Origin: an uncultured Collinsella sp.
Lineage (GTDB): Bacteria; Actinomycetota; Coriobacteriia; Coriobacteriales; Coriobacteriaceae
Length of the DNA: 64,000 nt
Direction: 5' to 3'
NCBI GenBank assembly: GCA_902494555.1
Contig: CABUTR010000009.1
Coordinates: forward strand, 15,130 to 79,129
Positions within the stretch are counted from its first letter, which is position 1. Every line of letters starts with the position of its first letter. Below the pieces are notes generated by a model, which was not told the origin of the DNA, searched no databases, and saw only the letters and a list, made by a program, of their open reading frames with translations. The position numbers and the translations under genes are program-made. Positions 52,339-60,488 of this stretch are shown here, one piece after another.

Positions 52339-53793
52339 CTAGCGCACCCCCTTCAGCGGTCCCTCGACCAACCAAGATCCGGCATCCTCCAACAGCACCT
52401 CGCTGGGGTCGCAGCCTAGCTCGCGCGCCATGATCGCCACCACGCGGCTCTGGCAAAAGCCGCTTTGGCACCGACCCATGCCGGCGCGGCAGCGGCGCTT
52501 GACGCCCTCGACCGAAACCGCTCCCGGTTGGCGTCGAATCGCGGCCACAATCTCGGCCTCGGGCACCGTCTCGCAGCGGCAGACAATCTGCCCCCACGCG
52601 GGATCGGATTCGATCAGCTCCTCCTTGCGCGCCAGCGGTGCGCGGTCAAAATCGTCCGACGCGCGGCGATTTGGGTTCCAGTCGTCCCGTTCGCGCAGGT
52701 CCACGCCGGCATCGCGCAGGACCTGTTCCATGCGCTCGGCAATGGCCGGCGCGCTTGCCACACCCGGCGACTGAATGCCCGCCGCCTGGAACAGCCCCGG
52801 CACCACGGCCGACTGCCCAATAAAAAAGTCGTTCGTCCCCTTAATGACCGGACGTCCGCCGGCAAACGCACGCACCATGCGGCGCGTATCAAGATCGGGC
52901 ACCAGCTTGCGCGCGCCGGTCAGCAGCGCGTTCACATCGCTCGCATAGGTCTGCGTGTCGCCCGGCTCGCGCACGGCAGCCGTCGCGGTAATCACGGTGT
53001 TGCCGTGCACGGTACCCGTGACGATAACGCCCTTGGACACCGGCGTGGGAACGGGGTAGAGCGGCATGAGCGTGCGCGGTTCCTTGTCCAGCACCACGAT
53101 GTTGCCCTGACGCCAGACCATCTGGAACTCCTCGGCGCCCACCATATGCGAGATGTCGGCGGCACCGTTGCCCGCGGCGTTGATCAGGTAGCGGCAGCGC
53201 ACGTCTCCGGCGGGCGTCGCCAACGTAAAGCGCGCGTCGTCGCCCGAGCCCGCGACTTCAATCGCTTCCACCGGCGCAGACCGCATAAACGTCACGCCGT
53301 TGGCAACCGCGTTCTCCAGCGCGGCGATGGCAACCTCAAACGGGTCGACAAACCCAGTCGAGGGGCACCACAGCGCGCACGTCGCCTTGGTACTGGCGCG
53401 CGGCTCTAATTCGTGGATGCGGTCGGGTCCGACGATCGACAGCTCGGGCACACCGTTGACATGGCCGTTGCTGCGCAGCTGCTCCAGCTGCGCACGGTCC
53501 TCGTCGTTAAAGCCCAACACCATCGACCCGGTGCGGCAAAACAGAAAGCCCAGCTCCTGGGCCCACGTACCGTACAGTTCACAGCCACGGGCGTTGACCT
53601 GCGCCTTTACGGTGCCCGGCGCCGGATCGTAGCCGGCGTGGACCAGGCCGCCATTGGCCTTCGACGCGCCCAGCGCAATATCGTTAGCCGCCTCGACCAC
53701 GCAAATGGACAGGTCAAACCGCGCGAGCTGCCGCGCGATGGCGCATCCGGTGATGCCCGCGCCGACAATCGCGATATCAAACGTTTCTGTCAC
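52339..53793 (-). CDS. glpA: Anaerobic glycerol-3-phosphate dehydrogenase-like flavoprotein (GlpA type)
   Basis: A 484-residue protein with an N-terminal DAO-type FAD domain (IAIVGAGITGCAIARQLARF) and a C-terminal BFD-like [2Fe-2S] domain with Cys in IVCRCETVPEAEI, RCRAGMGRCQSGFC. It oxidises glycerol-3-phosphate to dihydroxyacetone phosphate or a related 2-hydroxyacid; LhgO-like function cannot be excluded. The start is GTG at 53793 with GGGAGG upstream. A 15-bp palindrome TTGACAG-N-CTGTCAA (53811-53825) lies between the likely promoter and the start. Confidence 0.85.
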   Translation of the reverse strand: MTETFDIAIVGAGITGCAIARQLARFDLSICVVEAANDIALGASKANGGLVHAGYDPAPGTVKAQVNARGCELYGTWAQELGFLFCRTGSMVLGFNDEDRAQLEQLRSNGHVNGVPELSIVGPDRIHELEPRASTKATCALWCPSTGFVDPFEVAIAALENAVANGVTFMRSAPVEAIEVAGSGDDARFTLATPAGDVRCRYLINAAGNGAADISHMVGAEEFQMVWRQGNIVVLDKEPRTLMPLYPVPTPVSKGVIVTGTVHGNTVITATAAVREPGDTQTYASDVNALLTGARKLVPDLDTRRMVRAFAGGRPVIKGTNDFFIGQSAVVPGLFQAAGIQSPGVASAPAIAERMEQVLRDAGVDLRERDDWNPNRRASDDFDRAPLARKEELIESDPAWGQIVCRCETVPEAEIVAAIRRQPGAVSVEGVKRRCRAGMGRCQSGFCQSRVVAIMARELGCDPSEVLLEDAGSWLVEGPLKGVR

Positions 53794-53810
53794 AGTGCCT
53801 CCCAGACGAG

Positions 53811-53825
53811 TTGACAGGCTGTCAA
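53811..53825 (-). promoter_or_regulatory. Candidate operator of the glpA-like operon
   Basis: Perfect 7-bp inverted repeat TTGACAG/CTGTCAA around one base. On the minus strand it lies just after a possible -10 (GATAGT) and before the ribosome site, a position typical for repressor binding. Confidence 0.5.
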
Positions 53826-53958
53826 TAAGACTATCCTACGGTCTACACACCCCCAGCGCGGCGGCAATGCGGCGAACAGCCCCGCAACACCCGCCAACGG
53901 CAGACGAGGGGAGACCCAGCAACGTCGACAAGCTCGTCTGCCGACAGCTACGGCAACC

Positions 53959-54179
53959 GTTTGTCTTGATCTGTAACAGTTAGACGAGGATTTGGGTTCT
54001 AGATGTTACAGATCAAGACAAACCTTCCGGCGGATTTTGAATGTCTCGATCTGTAACAGTAAGGACTGATTTTGCGGCCCAAGATGTTACAGATCGAGAT
54101 TGAAGTCGGGGAGGGACCCCTGTGTCTCGATCTGTAACATCTAGACCCGGATTCCGCCTCCACCTGTTACAGATTGAGA
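53959..54179. repeat. Palindrome family 2: array of three hairpins
   Basis: Three successive inverted repeats use TCTTGATCTGTAACA / TCTCGATCTGTAACA arms. A: 53959-53978 with 54004-54023, 20 bp perfect. B: 54044-54058 with 54085-54099, 15 bp perfect. C: 54125-54139 with 54165-54179, one wobble. Loops are 25-26 nt and only loosely alike (GAC..GGATT). Period about 80 bp. In copy A the arm change GATCTTG/GATCTCG is matched in both arms. Nothing else is visible in the 486-bp spacer. Confidence 0.85.
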
Positions 54180-54279
54180 TGTTTGTGTCCGCGCCAGCCC
54201 CGCCCCTAGCCGTGGCCCCATATAAACAAACCCCGTGGTAAACTTGACCGGACTGTTAATATCCCGAAAGGTACCCGTA

Positions 54280-54711
54280 ATGTCCAAGTACATCTCCGAG
54301 CTCATGTCGCCGCAGCTTATGGGCGTCGTCTATGCCTTCGTTGGCTTTATCATCGCCCTGTATGTGCTGTCGGTCGTCTATGTGTTCATCGACGCTCGCC
54401 GCCGCGGCGCCAGCGCCTACGTGGCATGGGGCATCATCGCCCTCATCCCGTTTGTAGGCCTCATCGCCTACCTGGTCTTGCGCCCGCACTCCTACGCGTC
54501 CGACCGCGAGGAGCAGGAACTGGACATGGCCCTGCGCGAGCGCCAGCTTGCCCAGTACGGCACCTGCCCGCAGTGCGGCGCGCCCATCGAGAAGGACTTT
54601 GTGGTCTGCCCGGTGTGCGATACCCAGGTTCGTAACGTCTGCCCCAGTTGCCATCGCCCGCTCGACGCGCACTGGAAGGTCTGCCCCTACTGCCGAACTC
54701 GCATCCAGTAA
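54280..54711 (+). CDS. Small membrane protein with PLDc_N-like helices and double zinc ribbon
   Basis: A 143-residue protein. Two N-terminal membrane helices (VVYAFVGFIIALYVLSVVYV and WGIIALIPFVGLIAYLVL) flank a DARRRGASAYVAWG loop, resembling the PLDc_N domain. The C-terminal half has paired CxxC zinc ribbons: CPQCGAPI, CPVCDTQV, CPSCHRPL and CPYCRTRI. The ATG at 54280 follows GAAAGGTA. Function unknown; such proteins often sit with membrane-associated regulatory or transport functions. It is a single gene. Confidence 0.75.
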   Translation: MSKYISELMSPQLMGVVYAFVGFIIALYVLSVVYVFIDARRRGASAYVAWGIIALIPFVGLIAYLVLRPHSYASDREEQELDMALRERQLAQYGTCPQCGAPIEKDFVVCPVCDTQVRNVCPSCHRPLDAHWKVCPYCRTRIQ

Positions 54712-54807
54712 CGCATCCATCGCAGGGCCGGCCGCAAGCCGCGGGCACGCCGAAAGCCACGCGCGCCCCAAACCCCGCGCCCACACGATGAAGCATGCGT
54801 AGAAAAT

Positions 54808-54838
54808 CGCCCGCCGTGCCATTAAGGTGCGGCGGGCG
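54808..54838. terminator. Hairpin between the zinc-ribbon gene and thrS
   Basis: Perfect 9-bp stem CGCCCGCCG/CGGCGGGCG with a 13-nt loop. The plus-strand downstream side lacks T residues (CTTGT), whereas AAAAT upstream would give a T-run on the minus strand. It probably ends the preceding transcript inefficiently. Confidence 0.5.
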
Positions 54839-54839
54839 C

Positions 54840-54867
54840 TTGTATACCAAGGCAACCTGCCTATAAT
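54840..54867 (+). promoter_or_regulatory. thrS promoter
   Basis: TTGTAT (54840-54845), 16-bp spacer and TATAAT (54862-54867), giving a leader of about 60 nt before the thrS ATG. The leader is too short for a T-box. Confidence 0.65.
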
Positions 54868-54936
54868 GATGCAAGTTAAAACGCCGAGCGCATCGCACGC
54901 ACTTGCATCAGGCATCCGAGAGGAGAAAACATACCC

Positions 54937-56700
54937 ATGAAGGCACTCTACAATGACGGTTCGGTGGCCGAGCTCCCGCAGGACGAGGTCACGCACGTCA
55001 TCCGCCACTCCGCCGCGCACATCATGGCGCAGGCCATCAAGCGCCTGTACCCCCAGGCCGACTTTGCCTACGGTCCCGCGACCGACAACGGCTTCTACTA
55101 CGACGTCGATCTGCCCGAGGGCGTCAAGATCAGCGAGGACGACTTCCCCGCGATCGAGGCCGAGATGAAGAAGATCGTCAAGGAGAACCTCAAGTTCTCC
55201 GTGTACGAGAAGCCCCGCGCCGAGGCCATCGCCCTTATGGAGGAGCGCGGCGAGAAGTACAAGGTCGAGCACATCGGCGACCTGGACGACGACGCCCGCA
55301 TCACCTTCTACCAGCAGGGCGACTACATCGACATGTGCGTTGGCCCCCACATCTGCTACACCAAGGCCCTCAAGGCCTTTAAGCTCACCGGCGTCTCGGG
55401 CGCCTACTGGAAGGGCGACAAGGACAACAAGATGCTCACCCGCATCAACGGCGTCGCCTTTGCCACCAAGGAAGAGCTTGACGAGCACATGCACATGCTG
55501 GAGGAGGCCAAGAAGCGTGACCACCGCAAGATTGGCCGCGAGATGGACCTCTTTATGATGCGCGACGAGGCCCCCGGCTTCCCGTTCTTCCTGCCCAACG
55601 GCATGATCCTTAAGAACACGCTGCTGGACTACTGGCGCGAGATCCACCACAAGGCCGGCTACGTGGAGATCTCCACGCCGCTCATCATGAACAAGCAGCT
55701 GTGGAAGACCTCGGGCCACTGGGACCACTACAAGGACAACATGTACTCCACCGTCATCGACGACGAAGAGTACTGCATTAAGCCCATGAACTGCCCGGGC
55801 GGCGTGCTGGTGTACGCTTCCAAGCCGCACTCCTACCGCGAGCTGCCCATCCGCGCCGGCGAGATTGGCCTGGTGCACCGTCACGAGCTGCGCGGCGCCC
55901 TGCACGGCCTGTTCCGCGTGCGTTGCTTTAACCAGGACGACGCCCACCTGTTTGTGCGTCCCGACCAGCTGACCGACGAGATCGTGGGCGTGGTCAACCT
56001 CATCGACTCCGTGTACCAAAAGTTTGGCTTTAAGTACCACGTCGAGCTTTCCACCCGCCCCGAGGACTCCATGGGTTCGGATGAGGATTGGGCTCGCGCC
56101 GAGGAGGGCCTGCGCACCGCTCTGGAGCAGCTGGGCATGGACTACGAGGTCAATGAGGGCGACGGCGCCTTCTACGGCCCCAAGATCGACTTCCACCTGG
56201 AGGACTCGCTCGGCCGTACCTGGCAGTGCGGTACCGTGCAGCTCGACTTCCAGATGCCGCTCAACTTTGATCTGGAGTACGTGGACGCCGACGGCACCAA
56301 GAAGCGCCCCATCATGCTGCATCGCGTGTGCTTTGGCTCCATCGAGCGCTTCATCGGTATTCTGATTGAGCACTTTGCGGGCAAGTTCCCCACCTGGCTG
56401 GCTCCCGTGCAGGTCAAGGCGCTTCCCGTCTCCGAGAAGAGCCGCGACTACGCCCACGAGGTGTGCGCCAAGCTGGAGGAGGCCGGCATTCGCGTGGTCT
56501 GCGACGATCGCGACGAGAAGATCGGCTACAAGATCCGCGAGGCCCGCAGCATCGACCGCGTACCCTACATGCTCATCCTGGGCGAGAAGGAGGTCGAGGC
56601 CGGCAACATCTCCGTCCGCGATCGCTCCAACGAGACCGTTCAGATGAGCGTTGACGAGTTTGTTGCCAAGGTTCTCGAGGAGATCAAGACTCGCGCCTAG
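54937..56700 (+). CDS. thrS: Threonyl-tRNA synthetase lacking the N-terminal TGS domain
   Basis: A 587-residue class II synthetase (E. coli has 642). It begins directly with the region before the editing domain HSAAHIMAQAIKRLYP, so the TGS/N1 domain is missing. The catalytic core has PMNCPGGVLVY with the zinc Cys, ELPIRAGEIGLVHRHELRGAL (motif 2) and MLHRVCFGSIERFIGILIEH (motif 3); zinc His residues are in place. The C-terminal anticodon-binding domain VQVKALPVSEKSRDYA is complete. GAGAGGAG precedes the ATG and the promoter sits 70 bp upstream, so the short N-terminus is natural rather than truncated by assembly. Confidence 0.95.
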   Translation: MKALYNDGSVAELPQDEVTHVIRHSAAHIMAQAIKRLYPQADFAYGPATDNGFYYDVDLPEGVKISEDDFPAIEAEMKKIVKENLKFSVYEKPRAEAIALMEERGEKYKVEHIGDLDDDARITFYQQGDYIDMCVGPHICYTKALKAFKLTGVSGAYWKGDKDNKMLTRINGVAFATKEELDEHMHMLEEAKKRDHRKIGREMDLFMMRDEAPGFPFFLPNGMILKNTLLDYWREIHHKAGYVEISTPLIMNKQLWKTSGHWDHYKDNMYSTVIDDEEYCIKPMNCPGGVLVYASKPHSYRELPIRAGEIGLVHRHELRGALHGLFRVRCFNQDDAHLFVRPDQLTDEIVGVVNLIDSVYQKFGFKYHVELSTRPEDSMGSDEDWARAEEGLRTALEQLGMDYEVNEGDGAFYGPKIDFHLEDSLGRTWQCGTVQLDFQMPLNFDLEYVDADGTKKRPIMLHRVCFGSIERFIGILIEHFAGKFPTWLAPVQVKALPVSEKSRDYAHEVCAKLEEAGIRVVCDDRDEKIGYKIREARSIDRVPYMLILGEKEVEAGNISVRDRSNETVQMSVDEFVAKVLEEIKTRA

Positions 56701-56724
56701 CACAAACAATACAAGAATTAACAA

Positions 56725-56757
56725 AGGCGATCGTCCTATAGGGCGGTCGCCTTTTTG
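56725..56757 (+). terminator. thrS terminator 1
   Basis: GGCGATCGTCC pairs with GGGCGGTCGCC (wobbles), followed by TTTTTG. It lies 26 bp after the stop. Confidence 0.85.
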
Positions 56758-56772
56758 TTGTCTATAGAAGAA

Positions 56773-56800
56773 AAGCCGCTGGTTAGAGCGGCTTTTTTGT
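56773..56800 (+). terminator. thrS terminator 2
   Basis: AAGCCGCT/AGCGGCTT with a 6-nt loop followed by TTTTG. It is a second terminator in series, before the exopolysaccharide operon. Confidence 0.8.
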
Positions 56801-56811
56801 TGTGCAAAAAG

Positions 56812-57017
56812 GTACAGGTTTTTGTAGAGGCGTATGGAGATGCGCCCATTCGCGCGCATTTTGTGCAATCTGGGCAAACGCGAGCAGTTTGCTCGTATAA
56901 TGAGCAACGTCGAAAGATACAAAAACCTGTACTTTTGCGACTGCGCCTAGCTGCGAGCGAGAAGCCTGTTCTTAACACCCCTGCATTCGTGTGCGTCGCG
57001 GATGCAAGTTAAGGGGG
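56812..57017 (+). promoter_or_regulatory. Promoter and leader region of the exopolysaccharide operon
   Basis: A perfect 15-bp inverted repeat GTACAGGTTTTTGTA (56812-56826 and 56918-56932) frames a candidate promoter with TATAAT at 56896-56901 (weak -35) next to a GAGCA/TGCTC stem. Downstream, CTTAAC-TGCAT pairs with ATGCA-GTTAAG (56971-57013), a hairpin whose 3' side overlaps the AAGGGGG ribosome site (57011-57017) of the NusG paralogue. It could control translation or be the antiterminator loading site. No gene is present in the spacer 56701-57023. Confidence 0.5.
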
Positions 57018-57023
57018 CGAGAG

Positions 57024-57614
57024 ATGGAACAGACAATGCGGCGCCAAGAGCAGCTGCCCGGCGCCTTTAGTGGCGCCACTACCAACAGCCAGCATGGCCG
57101 CGTCCGCTGGTATCTGGTCCACACTCCCCATGGTAAAGAGCACGAGACCTGTGAAAAAGTCCGCCGCATAATCCCGCACGAGCTGATGCAGGACGCTTTT
57201 GTGATGCAAAAGGAGTTCTGGTTTAAGCGGGACGGCGCCTGGTCGCTCCAAACCAAACCTATGTACAAGGAATACTTCTTCGTCGCCACGCGCGATGCCG
57301 CCCTGCTCGATAGGGCTTTGGCCCAGTTGAGCTTTGGCTGCCGCATTGCTGGCAGCAGGGAGCGGGCCTATGCGCCCATGCCGGACGATGCGCAGGACTG
57401 GTACCGCAGCGTGCTCGACGACGACGGCGTGGTGCGCAACAGCGTGGCCCGCATAGAAGACGGCGTGCTGCACATAGAGCAGGGGCCCTTGGTGGGGCAA
57501 GAGGCCCGTGTAATGAAGATCGACCGTCATAAGCGCTGGTGCCTGGTGGACGTGGGCGAAGGCGACTCCGCATTTAGGGAGCTGCTTCCGTTGGACGTGC
57601 CCAGTAAGACGTAA
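57024..57614 (+). CDS. Specialised NusG paralogue (LoaP/UpxY-like antitermination factor)
   Basis: A 196-residue protein with an N-terminal NGN domain (RWYLVHTPHGKEHETCEKVRR; then FFVATRDAALLDRAL) and a C-terminal KOW domain (GPLVGQEARVMKIDRHKRWCLVDV). Its position as first gene of a polysaccharide operon fits LoaP or UpxY proteins, which load on RNA polymerase in the leader and prevent premature termination across long operons. The ATG at 57024 follows AAGGGGG. A priming sugar transferase follows after 77 bp. Confidence 0.85.
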   Translation: MEQTMRRQEQLPGAFSGATTNSQHGRVRWYLVHTPHGKEHETCEKVRRIIPHELMQDAFVMQKEFWFKRDGAWSLQTKPMYKEYFFVATRDAALLDRALAQLSFGCRIAGSRERAYAPMPDDAQDWYRSVLDDDGVVRNSVARIEDGVLHIEQGPLVGQEARVMKIDRHKRWCLVDVGEGDSAFRELLPLDVPSKT

Positions 57615-57691
57615 GGGAGACGTTGCGCCGGCAATTCGTTCGCATTTTGAATTTATCGATTTGGGGATCACTGGGGGACAGGGACGTAAGT

Positions 57692-58498
57692 ATGACTGTG
57701 GCTGCTAAAGAAATAACAGAGAGCAATGCGCCCGAAGGCGCGGCGCTCATTGCTCAGACCATGGACCGGCGCGAGGACGCGGCGGGTGCTGGGGTCGGCG
57801 CTGAGGTAGACACGGGGACGGTGAGCCTCCCGGGCTCGCGCGAGTTCGCCGCAGAGTCCCGTGCGCTCGACACGAGGTCGTTCGGTTATCGCTTCGTGAA
57901 GCGCACCTTCGACATAGGCCTCAGTTTCTGCGTCTGTGCCGTGGGGCTCATCCCCGGTGCGGTGCTCTGCGCATTCATCGCGGCGGACACTAAGGGCGCT
58001 CCCCTCTACGCGCACGAGCGTGCGGGGCGCTTCGGCCGCCCCATCCACGTGCTCAAGTTCCGCTCCATGGTCGCCGATGCCGACGACGTGGAGAAGTACC
58101 TCACGCCGGCACAGATTGAGGAGTGGCACCGCGAGCGCAAGGTCACAAACGATCCCCGAATCACCAAGCTAGGCCGCGTCCTGCGCAAGACGTCCCTGGA
58201 CGAGCTGCCCCAGTTCTTCAACGTGCTTGTGGGGCAGCTATCCGTAATCGGGCCCCGGGCCATCACCTACGAGGAGCTCGGGAATTTCACACACGAGCAG
58301 CAAGTGCAGGTTCTTGCCGTCCCCCAGGGCATCACCGGTGCCTGGCAGTCGGGCCCGCGCAACCTCGCGACCTTCGAGAACGGCCTGCGCCAGGAGTTCG
58401 AGCTCGCCTACGCGCGCGGCGCGAACCTCAAGGCCGACTGGCGGGTCTTCTTCAAGACCTTCTCTGTGATGTTCGGCAAGAACAAGACGGGGAGGTAG
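57692..58498 (+). CDS. Priming sugar transferase (undecaprenyl-phosphate glycosyl-1-phosphate transferase)
   Basis: A 268-residue protein of the bacterial sugar transferase family (WcaJ/PglC type) that starts a repeat unit on undecaprenyl phosphate. After about 70 poorly conserved residues come FVKRTFDIGLS and one membrane segment (FCVCAVGLIPGAVLCAFIAA), then the conserved core ERAGRFGRPIHVLKFRSM and DPRITKLGRVLRKTSLDELP, QFFNVLVGQLSVIGPRA. ATG 57692 after GGGACGTAAG was chosen; a TTG at 57623 would extend it by 23 residues. It lacks the multi-helix N-terminus of WcaJ. Confidence 0.85.
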   Translation: MTVAAKEITESNAPEGAALIAQTMDRREDAAGAGVGAEVDTGTVSLPGSREFAAESRALDTRSFGYRFVKRTFDIGLSFCVCAVGLIPGAVLCAFIAADTKGAPLYAHERAGRFGRPIHVLKFRSMVADADDVEKYLTPAQIEEWHRERKVTNDPRITKLGRVLRKTSLDELPQFFNVLVGQLSVIGPRAITYEELGNFTHEQQVQVLAVPQGITGAWQSGPRNLATFENGLRQEFELAYARGANLKADWRVFFKTFSVMFGKNKTGR

Positions 58499-58500
58499 GT

Positions 58501-59349
58501 ATGGATTCCCAGACTTTCCCTCCCTACAGCGTGCTCATGAGTCTCTATGCCAAGGAGCGCGCAGAGTACCTGCGCGAGGCGCTGGACTCGATGCTCGACC
58601 AGACGGTGCCCCCGGCGGAGGTCGTCGTCGTGAAGGACGGCCCGCTGACTGACGAGCTCGAGGACGTCCTCTCCGAGTACGACGCGGCCAACCACGGCCT
58701 GTTCAGTTTCGTTTCCTACCCCGAGAACAGAGGCCTCGGCTACGCGCTTGCCCGGGGCATTGAGGCGTGCTCAAATGAGGTCATAGCCCGCATGGACACC
58801 GATGACCACGCCCTTTCGGGGCGCATGGAGCGCCAGCTTGCTCTCATGTCCGAGCAGGGACTCGACATGGTGGGCAGCAATGTGACGGAGTTTATCGAGG
58901 CCTGGGACAAGCCCGTGGCAACGACGGACCTGCCCATAACCCACGACGAGATCGTCGCCTATTCCAAGCGCCGCAACCCCTTCCGGCACCCGCCCATGAC
59001 CTTCCGGCGCTCGAAGGTGCTCGCCGCTGGGAGTTACAACGCCGACTTCCCCTACTTCGAAGACTGGGATCTCTTCAACCGGATGCTTGCCTCGGGCTGC
59101 CGTGCGGCCAACGTGCACGAGGCCCTTGTGGCAATGCGCGTGAGCCCAGACTTCTACGCTCGCAGAGGAGGTCGAGGCTATCTGTCGCACGCGCGGCGCT
59201 TCAAGCGGGCGCAGCTGGCATGTGGGTATTTCAGCGCTGCCGACTACTTCATCTCGTTTGTTCCCCAGGCAGTTGTCTGCCTCATGCCCAACGCCCTTCG
59301 CGGGCTCGTATACACAAGGATTCTCCGGAAAGGGGGAGATGCGGAGTGA
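58501..59349 (+). CDS. Family 2 glycosyltransferase
   Basis: A 282-residue GT-A fold enzyme. The N-terminus YSVLMSLYAKERAEYLREAL and DQTVPPAEVVVVKDGP are typical of GT2; the metal-binding DxD is RMDTDDHALSGRMERQ, and FEDWDLFNRML provides the ED/W acceptor motif. It is likely to add the second sugar of the exopolysaccharide repeat. The start at 58501 follows GGGAGGTAGGT; the stop overlaps the next start (GTGA). Confidence 0.85.
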   Translation: MDSQTFPPYSVLMSLYAKERAEYLREALDSMLDQTVPPAEVVVVKDGPLTDELEDVLSEYDAANHGLFSFVSYPENRGLGYALARGIEACSNEVIARMDTDDHALSGRMERQLALMSEQGLDMVGSNVTEFIEAWDKPVATTDLPITHDEIVAYSKRRNPFRHPPMTFRRSKVLAAGSYNADFPYFEDWDLFNRMLASGCRAANVHEALVAMRVSPDFYARRGGRGYLSHARRFKRAQLACGYFSAADYFISFVPQAVVCLMPNALRGLVYTRILRKGGDAE

Positions 59350-60485
59350 CCGCGACTGCAGCAATTATCACTCTCCACAACTCGCCGAACTATGGCTCTT
59401 GCCTGCAGACCTATGCGACGCAGCGCGTCTTCGAGTCGCTGGGAGTCGCACCCACAGTGGTCGACTACTACCGACACGATGCGATCCCGGAGAACGAGAC
59501 CGAGCGCGCACTTAACGGACAGCTTGCCAAGAAGCTTCCCATCTTGGGGTTGCCGGGTGTCAAGTCGCTCGCTCGCGTTCCCGTTTCACGCATGGTCGCG
59601 CGCCGTCGCGCCCCGCTCGACGCGTTCAGGCGCGAGATGCTGAACCTCACGCCGCGCAAGTACTACTCGGCGGAGGAGCTCGAGGCCGATCCTCCCAGGG
59701 CCGACGTCTACGTTACAGGCAGCGACCAAGTGTGGAACAGCACGTGGAACTGTGGGTTCGAGCGAGCATTTTACCTCTCCTATGCTCCAGAGGGCGCCGA
59801 GAAGATCGCCTATGCCGCCAGCATCGGCAAGTCGACGCTCGACGATTGGGAGAAGCCCCTCATGCGCGAGGCGCTGCTGCGCTACGACGCCATCTCGGTC
59901 CGCGAGCCCGAGGCGGCGGAGCTTCTCGACTCCATCGGAGTGCCCGGTGCCGTCCCCGTCGTGGATCCCACGCTCATGCTCGGCCGTCCCGAGTGGGGGG
60001 CCCTCTCTGACGGCTGGGTGCCCGATTTCCCATACCTGCTCGTGTACCAGCTTAACCGCAACCCCGAGTTCGACGCGTACGTGCAGGACGTCGCTGCTGC
60101 GGCGGGGCTCAGGGTTCTGCGCCCCGCCTATGGGGTCCACGAGCGTCGTCGGGGTGAGGAGGCCGTCGTGTGCCCGAGCGTCGGGCGCTTTCTCTCGCTC
60201 TTCCTTAATGCCTCGATTGTGGTCACCGACTCCTTCCACGGCACGGCGTTCTCCGTCAACCTGGAGAAGCCCTTTGTGGCGATTGCCCCGGAGCGCTTCT
60301 CAGGGCGCATCGGAAACCTCCTTGCCATGACCGGGCTGGAGGGCCGGCTTCTTTCGGACTATCGCGACGTTGCCCTCGCGGCTGGGGATATAGACTTCGC
60401 GCAAGCTCGTATCGCCCTGGCGCGTGAGCGCGAACGGGCGCTATGCTTCTTGCGCGGTGCGCTTCCGACCGAGTTCGTGGAGTGA
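59346..60485 (+). CDS. Polysaccharide pyruvyl transferase family protein
   Basis: A 379-residue protein with N-terminal IITLHNSPNYGSCLQTYA, TGSDQVWNSTWN, then the later TDSFHGTAFSVNLEKPF, all signatures of the PS_pyruv_trans family that puts pyruvate ketals on sugars with PEP. The GTG start at 59346 overlaps the GT2 stop. Pyruvylation adds negative charge to the polymer, or the enzyme may have an unrelated transfer role. Confidence 0.85.
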   Translation: MTATAAIITLHNSPNYGSCLQTYATQRVFESLGVAPTVVDYYRHDAIPENETERALNGQLAKKLPILGLPGVKSLARVPVSRMVARRRAPLDAFRREMLNLTPRKYYSAEELEADPPRADVYVTGSDQVWNSTWNCGFERAFYLSYAPEGAEKIAYAASIGKSTLDDWEKPLMREALLRYDAISVREPEAAELLDSIGVPGAVPVVDPTLMLGRPEWGALSDGWVPDFPYLLVYQLNRNPEFDAYVQDVAAAAGLRVLRPAYGVHERRRGEEAVVCPSVGRFLSLFLNASIVVTDSFHGTAFSVNLEKPFVAIAPERFSGRIGNLLAMTGLEGRLLSDYRDVALAAGDIDFAQARIALARERERALCFLRGALPTEFVE

Positions 60486-60488
60486 GGC

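Noticed and set aside
53959..54179. CRISPR array
   Set aside because: The repeated parts are inverted within each unit, there are only three units, loops are partly similar to each other, and no cas genes are present.
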